Source: Taeniopygia guttata | Lineage: Eukaryota > Chordata > Aves > Passeriformes > Estrildidae | Reading direction: 5' to 3' | NCBI RefSeq assembly: GCF_048771995.1 | Contig: NC_133032.1 | Span: forward strand, 13,954,501 to 14,018,500 | DNA: 64,000 bases | Shown: one piece after another, positions 14,101 to 64,000 of the stretch | How the letters are laid out: each line of letters opens with the position of its first letter | Position numbering within the stretch: the first letter of the stretch is position 1 | Program-made: the position numbers and the translations under genes | Notes under the pieces: generated by a model | What the model saw: the letters and a program-made list of their open reading frames with translations, nothing else | Databases searched by the model: none | What the model was told of the DNA's origin: nothing

Positions 14101-17100
14101 TCTGGGCTTAACTAAATAATGGGGGTCTTTGTGTTTTAGTTACCTGCTAAGTTTAATGACTTGTTTTTCATGACATGAAGACATACAAGGTACCAATGTC
14201 AGTGTAGTGAACTCAGATCACAGTATGAAAGTAGGCTAGTTGTGCTGGATCTATGGACTGAGAGTTCCCCTATAGGACTGCCCAATGTAGGCCAAGTACC
14301 CCTTACAGCTATTTCCACTCATTGTGTATTTCCATGTATATGGGCAGAAAGCAGGATGTTACTTCATATCCCCATATGGAACTCTTGAAATTCTGCTGTT
14401 TGGGAGGAACCTAGAAGGCATGGTAGAGGATGCAGGTAATTCAAATGCTACTTCTGCCTATTGCACAACCTGGATACACCAGGCAATTTATTCTCATTCT
14501 TTGATAAAAAAAAGAAAAAAATTATGCTAAATGGAGCATTATAGATTTTAAGGCTAAAACATATAATTGAAAATACACGTTAAATTAGATTCTAGGTAAA
14601 AATACTTCATTATGAAGATAACAGTAAAATAAAAATCATTGCTTGTCCTAATTTCTGAACAAACTCCGCAGCACATGAATTAAGGATGTGCCTGGTGCAG
14701 ATGGGAGATGTTAGTAACATCCTTTCTACACAGCACACATTCATGGAAGTAGCATATGCTCTGCCACTTTTGTCTCGTCACTTTCAGAGTTTGAAAAGAA
14801 TGTGCTGTTCCCTGGACTTGCAGAAGCAAAATCCCATCCAAAGAATAAATGATACTTATGATATGTGTCCTACATATTAGGCTCTGACTTTATCAATTAA
14901 AACTTGATCTTCTTTATATTTTTATGTTTAAATATTTCCTTTAATGTTTCTTAGTTGAGAGATAGAATTTATACAACTTTTGCATTGCATGCTTTCACAC
15001 ACTTCTCAGATCTTTCTCTGCATATTTGCATGAAGAGGTAAGATAAGGCCTTTGATATTCCACAGAGATAAAATCTGTTATTTTTTTTCTGGGTCAATCA
15101 GTTTCCTTCCTTAGATCATAGCTGGGATCTCTTAAGTGTATACCAGGACTGAGCTTCCTGCAGTCATAAAATTGGCCCCATCATTGTCATCCCCCTGTAA
15201 CAGCAACAAGAGGAAAAATTGAAAATGTGTAAATTTTTGTGGCAGGTTAATTCAGTCAATCAGCTCCAAATCTCTGGGAAAGAAATTCATAATACAACTT
15301 AGAGTGTTTGTGTGACATAATTAAAAAAACTCTGCATGTTATCTTTGAATATAGCTGCTGTTATATATGTTAAACTGCGTCTTTTGGCTTGCTGGATGTG
15401 ATATCACTGCATTAGACTGAGGGAAAAAAATTGCATGACCCACTTCAATTTAGATGACCAGTTTCACTCATTGAGACTATACTTTGCTTGTATTTCACTG
15501 TCAGCATGTACCTGGGGCTATATCTTCTGAAAGCAAACCAAACACTTCTATGTCAGGAAAATGGTGAGGCAGAGTGTTTGTGATCCATGTGCAGACTACT
15601 AGAGTTTTAGAATAAAGCTCCCTGTGATACTGAAATTACTGTTACAGAAAAAAACCAGTCTTGTAAGTGCTTTTTATATTCTTATGTGTGTTTCCTATAA
15701 AAACAATGAATACTTTTAGGAGTGACAGTGTTTTCCCTGTTACCCCTTAATGTAGGTTATGAGAAAAAAAAACATTAAGTGGCTTTTATTATACAGGAAA
15801 TGTACTTGAAGTGTGGAATGCTTGGGAACGAATGCCTGCTTTACTGCTATAAATTGTTCATGATATGTCTTTTCATATATGCATCAAACATAGCACTAGC
15901 TGCAGAGATACATGTGATTTGTCTTCTCTCCTGAGAGATGGTAATTGGCTTCAGTTTGCTTAGGCTACTGCAGTACAATTTATTCTCTTAGCTTAGCCAA
16001 GCCTCATGTTGCAGTATGTTTTCTCTATGAGGGTGAGGTATTTAATTTGTGAAGTGGTGCAGAGTATGTGTTACATTAGAAAAATGAAGCACATCCCTGG
16101 TCTGTGGTGTTTAGTGGAAACAGATCACAGCGCTTCATCATTCTCCTTTACCTTATCTTGTCTTATTATTAAATTGTATGTGAATTAATAATGATCTTTT
16201 AGAAAATATCCATTGTAACAAGCTCAGTAATTTGAACACATGGCTAATGAACTCTGCTCGCTATTTGTTTTGTCTGCTTATAATTAAGTATTTCTGTGGT
16301 TTTGAGCTTCACTCACATGGTATTATTTCTCTTTTCCAATGCTTATCTTTTTATAGATAGCCAAACATTTTCAAAATAGCAAAAAATAATATAAATTTAT
16401 TTTAAGTGTAAGATTTTGTTGTTAGTCCAGTAATCTTTGGTGCTCAGATTTCTTTATGTTTTTTCCATTTTATCTATCTGGTTGAAGAACTAAAAAGATG
16501 AACATAAAAATCACAACAAATGGCACTTCAAGACAGTTGAGCTCTGAAATGTAAAAATCTTCACATAATTGTGACATTTAGTGTAGTAATAATAATAATG
16601 TATCATGTCAGTCATATACTAGTGGTGAACCCTCTGGGCAAGGACTTTCCTGATTTTTTAATTCCTATCATTATTTCACCTTCCAAAGGATTTAATTTTT
16701 TTTTCAATAAATTACAGTATACAATTTAAAACGGACTACAAAGTACTGAGTACTCACCATTTTCTTTAATGTGTTAATGAATGTCACAGTAAATACATAT
16801 GACTATTCAGGATCCTAACTTCCCACAATGGCAGTTCTACTTGTCTTTATTGTGGCCAGTCTGCTTCTTGGAGGAAACGGTTGGGGTTTTTTTCCACCAC
16901 ACACTGGTCTTTCCTCCTTTGTTAAAATTACCTCAGTGCTGAATTAGCTCCAGTTAATTCTGCAAGCTCGTTACTCTTCTATGACTGTGCACATGGTAGT
17001 ACTGCTGCATTAGCTCATGTGAGGCACTGGGAACACTTGCATAGGAGTAGCATTAAGCTGTGCTGCCCTATGAATTAATTTGTAATGTACTGAACAGGAA

Positions 17101-18239
17101 TATGTCTCCTTTCTGGGCATTCATGTGGAAATTTTTTCATCTGAAAACTCATTAGGGAAAAGTACCAAGTAATGAACTTATACTAGGAGAGTGACTTAGC
17201 TTTACTGTCAGCATTACTAATGCTCTCTTTTTGGCAATACGTGACAGATAAAAAGTTGAATATAGCGTGGAAGACATTTTGTCTGTGGTTGGACATGTTG
17301 AAAATTCACCTGGACATGGATCAGTATAGTCATACAGTGAGGATTTTAGGAGCTAATAAAATAAGGACTCCTCCTTTGCTGACTGGAAATGAAGGAGGAT
17401 TAAGAGTGGGGAAGGACTACAAGCACAATAGTAATATAAAACTATGCTTGACTGTAATAGCCATCACTACTGGCTTGCCTAGTAGCATGTGGAGAGTTCT
17501 TTCAAGTGCCATTTCCATTCAAATGCATTGGAAGCATAGGGGTGGTGTAATAGGAGTTTAAACTATGCAAGTTCAACTGACTTCTTTGTGATAAGGAATA
17601 GGTAGGAGGGAAGAAGTTGTTCACAGAAACAGCTAAGGGTAATTAGGAAGACATACATGCCCTCAAAGTGAGCCTATTTATAGACCAGGTTGAACCAAGA
17701 CCCTCAGCCATTTCTGCTAGTCCACGCCAAAAGCATTGTCAGTGTTTTTGCACATACAGTGCTTGGTAGTAGATGGATACAATAACTTCACTTTTACAGA
17801 GTACTCTAAGAGACTTCAGGTTCCTGTAAGAGACTTCAGGTTCTATCCTTTTCACAGAGCAAAAATTCTGCAGATTTTAGGTGCTGGTTTGAACAGGTAA
17901 TGTGAAAAGATAACAGTAAAATGAAAGTATTAGATTTAGGTCAGGAACCATAGAAGTAGAAGAGTTCCAAATGTCTCTGGAAGTAAATTGAATAATTTAT
18001 AAGGTTAGATGAGTTAGTCAGAGGACTAGTGGAATAAATAATGTACATAACTTTGACTTCAAGGATGTATGTATTGACATGAATACAAGTTAGAGGATTC
18101 TCTCTTTTAGGCCTTCAGGCCAGGTGCTTGTAAGTATGCCCAAACAGCTAGGGAAGACCATGTCTTGAGCTTTAACCCTGTATCCTAAGAGGGCCATCTC
18201 CAGGATCTAAGGGTATGAGCAGGCTTAACAATTCTGCAT
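11166..18239. other. Intergenic; nothing recognised apart from a small tandem repeat
   Basis: Somewhat GC-richer patches (11400-11640, 12160-12530, 12940-13080) show no family resemblance. The 113-codon frame at 17220-17561 has no recognisable domain. A 20-base tandem duplication is at about 17806-17845. Confidence 0.6.
17806..17845. repeat. Tandem duplication of about 20 bases
   Basis: 'TAAGAGACTTCAGGTTC' occurs twice in direct succession, joined by CTG. Confidence 0.8.
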
Positions 18240-19290
18240 GTTCTTAGTAAGGCATTTTTCTGGTGTAGGGAAAGCCATTCATATAAGCACATAGCTGGAT
18301 AAGCACACCATGTAATCTGACACACGGCTCACACATTGGGTGCAAAGCATTGTAATGAATGGGATGACATAAGGTTGGTGATCTGTCGCTGGTGGGGTTT
18401 CACAGGGCTCCATCTTAGGTCCTGTTCTCTTCAACATCTTCATGAAGGACTTGGATGCAGGACTGGAAGGGATATTAAGCAAGTTCACAGATGATACAAA
18501 ACTGGGAGGACCTCTTGACTCTCTTGAAGGCAGGAAGACCCTGCAGAGATACCTCAACAACTGGACAATCACCAACGATATAAAGTTCAGCAAGCAAAAG
18601 TGATGAATCTGCACCTGAGATTGGGCAACCCCGGATGTATGGACAGACTGGGGAATGAGGTGCTGGAGAGCAATGCCACAGAGAGGGACCTAGGCATCCT
18701 TGTCACTGGCAAGTCATCAGTGCCCTGGTAGCCAGAAGGGTCAGCCATGTCCTGCGGGCATCAAGCACAGCATTGCTAGCTGCGCAAAGGAGGAATTGTC
18801 CTGCTCTGCTCTGCACTGAAGTGGCCTCACCTTGAATATTATATGCAGTTTTTGTCACTGCAATATAAGATCTGAAGCTATTGGAAAGTGCCCCAAGAAG
18901 GGCAATGAAGATGGTGAAAGGCCTTGAGGAGAAGCCATATGAAGCGTGGCTGAGGGCACTTGGTTAGCCCTGGAAGAGACTGAGGAGAGACCTCACTGCA
19001 ATTAGAACTTCCTTGTGAGGGGAAGAGGAGGGGCAGCACTGATCTCTTCTCTGTGGTGACTGGTGACAGGACCTGAGGGAATGACCTGAAGTTGTGTCAG
19101 GGGACGTTTCGGTTGGATAATAGAAAAAGGATCTTCACTTAGTGGGTGGTTGGGCACTGGCATAGTTCACCAGGGAAGTGGTCACAGCACCAGATTTCAA
19201 GAAGATTTGGACAATGCTCTTAGGCAGGAGTTGGACTCAATGATCCTTGTGGGTCCCTTTCAAATGAGCATTTTCTGTGAATCAGTGAAG
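18240..19290 (+). mobile_element. CR1-type LINE fragment with RT remnant and 3' end
   Basis: From 18406 the plus strand reads GSILGPVLFNIFMKDLDAG, the CR1 reverse transcriptase segment. SKFTDDTKLGG follows near 18481, with the catalytic 'xxDD' (usually FADD). Downstream are the familiar CR1 3' blocks, a GAGGGGCAGCACTGATCTCT-like segment near 19030 and 'TTGGACTCAATGATCCTTG' near 19230. It ends in a degenerate terminal octamer (ATTTTCTGTGAATCAGTG). Stops and indels make it non-functional; the 5' limit is approximate. Confidence 0.85.
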
Positions 19291-20224
19291 AAGTATGGCT
19301 TCTTTATTGCATGCTAGTCTAACTCAGAGACATATGCAGTGACTGCTGATGCTCAGTGTATTAGAGATTTTGATAGACTTTAGTGTTACAATGTTCCATC
19401 AGTTATTTCATGGTTATATGAGAGATTTAATATTTAGCCAAAATATGGTTAATATGGTATAATATCCACAGTAATATCAGGAACACTGAAAACATGCCAG
19501 TGAGAAAACTCCAGGAATATTCTACTCACTGTTAATTTTGAAGTATAATAATAAATTTTAAATTAGATAATATGATAATGTGGTATTTAAATGTCCTGAA
19601 TCTTTCTACCCTTGAATATCTTAATGACATCCATATTAAGTCAAACTGTGTTATTGTTTAACATCCAGATACTTTGGCTACAAACACTACTTGTCACAGC
19701 TCAGAGTCAGTTTTATCCCTTGCTTGTGCGATCATGCGATGGTATTTATTAATTTTAAGGATTACTGGAATAAAAAGAATCACTAGGCAACTAAAACCAA
19801 CTTTTATCTCTTTGCAATGAGTTTCTTGGCTAAATGATAAATGGGACCAAACAAAAAACTTCAGTGGAAAGTTTGTTTGCATATGTAAGAATGCATGAAA
19901 CACGGGCAGCTTTGGCAGCAGTAGTGAGCAGTGCCTTTATGGCTGAGAAGGGCTTTTGAGGGTTGAGAGACATTTTGGTTGTGTCCTGTTTTATTCCCAG
20001 ACAATATGCTGATAACAAAGAAGTAAAATTAATGCATTTTGATCAAAGTTCTCAGATTTTTTAATAATTATTTTACATAGAAGTTAAAATGTGAAGAATG
20101 AGGTGTTTTGCCACTGGGAAAAATAAAGCAATTCTTATTCACACCAAAGTCAGTTTTTATCTTGTTTTAACCAACAGAAGGTCAGAGACAAAGCAAAATA
20201 AACATAATTAAAAAAAAAGAAATC
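19291..20224. other. Between CR1 copy and predicted SCN3A poly(A) site
   Basis: AT-rich; nothing recognised. It includes a further minus-strand AATAAA at 19744-19749, so part of it may be an extended 3' UTR. Confidence 0.5.
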
Positions 20225-20230
20225 TTTATT
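20225..20230 (-). terminator. SCN3A: Candidate SCN3A polyadenylation signal AATAAA
   Basis: TTTATT on the plus strand. On the minus strand AATAAA is followed within 15 bases by TTTCTTTTTTTT, a U-rich downstream element. It is about 2.07 kb after the stop codon. Confidence 0.45.
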
Positions 20231-22127
20231 TTTTGGTTCATATGTAATATTGTTTGCGTTGTTTATGATAATAACAATTTCTTGCATGCATTTCACCAAC
20301 ACATTACAAGTCCAAAGCATTTGTAAAAGAAAGATTCTACATTTAATGTTCGCTTGTGTATGAAACACAAAATGTCCTGATGTCCTCGATTATACAAATG
20401 TGCTATTTTTTTCTTGGGAAATATTTTGTTTGTACAAGCTTAGTGAACTGTGATTCAAAAAAGAATAAGAGTAGACTATGTAAACAGACACTGCAAGATA
20501 GCAAGGATTTAATCAACTATGAGACTATCTTGGAACTTCTGATGCAAATAGTGCTAGAAATTCGCACATTCCCCTAATGCTTTCCTTGCTTTCTCCTGTA
20601 GCTATTTGGAAACAAGCTGGGTTCCAGATTTACACAATTTACTTCACATTGCAATATATGCAAATATATTATTAAAACAAGATAGTCTACAAATACGCAC
20701 TTTTTTCCCATAGTGTGATGATGCCAGTTTGGAATTACCATGGTTAGAAAATAAGCTAAGTGAATGAGGAAAGAAATATAAGAAAAAGTGATCTAAACTT
20801 GAAGACACTTTTCTTAGCTACAGAACTTTTGTCAAATGGTATTTCTTTACATTATTTATATATGCTAACCACATTGTCAACAGGTTTAACAGTTTGCAAT
20901 ATGGCCTGTACAGTCTGATTCTACACGACATAGCAGCCACTTCAAATTTAAAATGCAAAACTAAAAAAGCTCATAAACAGCTGCAAACTATTGCTTAATG
21001 ATTTGAAAGAATGAGGTCTGGTTGGACAACTTGATTCACTTCATCACTGACACATGGCTTCCTATAGTGGAGACTGTGGACAGTGAAGGAGCAAGGTACA
21101 GCAGCAACAGCATTGACATGCATCAGTGATACTCTCCTATCTAAGACACAGAATACAATATGTTCTGTGGTCTTGCAAATTAACCATACTCTGGTACATA
21201 TCTGATGCAATTCAATGTGGCAAAGCCATTTAATTCTATGCTCAAATACGCACAACAGTATACTGTTAATATTTACATGGAAAAGGGTATTTTATGGATT
21301 CACTGGATGTTGGAGATAATGATAGAAGACAGTAACCAAAGAATAGCCCATAAAAAAAATAAAGAGCTGCCAAAACCAAAGCAAAACAAAAGAACTCCCA
21401 GATATATTCTGGTGAAGCTATTTTTCCAGTGCAGAAACTGCACAATATTTTTTGAACTGTAAATATTTTAACATAAACAAGAACTTATTCATATTTAGTC
21501 ATTCACATAAAAATAAGTCATTGCAGATTCCTGTAAATTACAGGAGACTCTCCAGGCACATTAATCTGGATGCACATAATCTGGATGCAGCCATACAAGT
21601 AGTTGGAATACTTCAAATTTAAGAGCAACCCTGAAACACAGAAGTTCTTAAAATCTCTGGCTTTGTGCAATGTCATATTTTTATTTATGCATGATTGACA
21701 AGTGCAGTATGTCTATGCAAATCACTCTTATCTGTACATTACAGAGAATCTGAGAGTAGAACTCCTGGTCCTCATACCTCTTTCCCCAGCATAAAACCTA
21801 TTACAAAAATAGTCACATGTAATAGTAAACAACCTGTGAATTAAAAAATGATAAATACACTAATACAGTTTTTGTAAAAATATGACAAATGTGGCAGTTG
21901 CATTACAAACAGTGAAGAGAATTACTGTTCTACATGTTGTGGAAATAAAGTATCCTTTCGCACTCATTTCCTGCTCCATCTTCTCTATGGAGCCACCTTT
22001 TCCCTTATTCTTAGCAGTGTCAGCTGTAGTGAAAACAGTAACCTCTTGTCAAGTTTTTTACCCTGATTAACAGAGTCACAGTCTGATGATGAAGGTTCAC
22101 TGTTTTGTTATAGGCACTGACCTTAAG

Positions 22128-22194
22128 TATATATATAATGTATATATATGCACACACGCGCGCACACACGCACACACACACATATATATGTGTA
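22128..22194. repeat. Compound (TA)n(CA/CG)n(TA)n microsatellite in the 3' UTR
   Basis: Bases 22138-22194 alternate pyrimidine and purine without a break: TA units, then CACACACGCGCGCACACACG and CA units, then TA units. In the SCN3A mRNA sense it is a UG-rich run starting about 100 bases after the stop codon. Confidence 0.95.
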
Positions 22195-22294
22195 AAAACT
22201 GTCAGTTTGGCATAAATCTCCTGCAGGAGTCCTGTTGATGATTCATTCTCAAAGACTGTAAACAAGTTGTCCCATTAACAAAATTCTTAGATCA

Positions 22295-64000
<41,706 letters not shown>

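Larger units (their letters stand above)
20225..22294 (-). other. SCN3A: SCN3A 3' UTR (predicted extent)
   Basis: Sequence after the TAA-TGA stop. It contains the AT/CA compound repeat at 22128-22194 and several AT-rich, AUUUA-like stretches. The far end is inferred from the best poly(A) signal, at 20225-20230. An earlier signal (21680-21685) or a later one (19744-19749) cannot be excluded. Confidence 0.5.

Noticed and set aside
17220..17561. 113-codon plus-strand frame in the intergenic region
   Set aside because: No recognisable domain or composition bias and no nearby splice or promoter signals; expected by chance in a sequence of this length.
18279..18614. 111-codon minus-strand frame
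   Set aside because: Antisense to the CR1 RT remnant at 18240-19290.

Overview
The window is AT-rich vertebrate DNA with large introns. The interspersed repeats I can recognise are all CR1-type LINE fragments, with the usual CR1 3' end (a 'TGATGATCT...GGTC' block followed by ATTCTATG-like units). That points to a sauropsid, most likely a bird. No bacterial or viral genes, CRISPR arrays, tRNAs or rRNAs were seen.

The only gene I can support is a voltage-gated sodium channel alpha subunit on the minus strand, filling about 22.3-64.0 kb plus its 3' UTR. Nineteen coding exons are resolved to the base from splice sites, reading frame and conserved exon lengths. They run from exon 8 (cut by the right edge) to exon 26 (stop codon at 22295-22297), in the classical 26-coding-exon numbering. 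The exon lengths sum to 4,995 bases: 1,664 codons plus stop, in frame throughout. About the first 335 residues (exons 1-7 and the start of exon 8) lie beyond 64000. Paralogue-specific residues in the domain III pore loop, the II-III loop, domain IV S2 and the C-terminal tail favour SCN3A (Nav1.3) over SCN1A, SCN2A and SCN9A.

Reading along the mRNA: exons 8-9 give the end of domain I (pore and S6). Exons 10-12 give the cytoplasmic I-II loop. Exons 13-16 give domain II and the ankyrin-G site. Exon 17 and most of exon 18 give the II-III loop. The end of exon 18 through exon 23 give domain III. Exon 24 gives the III-IV inactivation linker with IFM. Exons 25-26 give domain IV and the cytoplasmic tail with its EF-hand-like region, IQ motif and PY motif. 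All four selectivity residues (D, E, K, A) are present and nothing suggests a pseudogene.

The 20 kb left of the 3' UTR look intergenic, with three CR1 fragments at about 7.6, 10.4-11.2 and 18.2-19.3 kb. More CR1 pieces lie in introns 10 and 15. The most notable points are an AT-AC intron (intron 23) with U2-type signals, two alternative donors six bases apart at the end of exon 11, and a 57-base perfect pyrimidine/purine alternation close after the stop codon. I did not find an undescribed biological system here.
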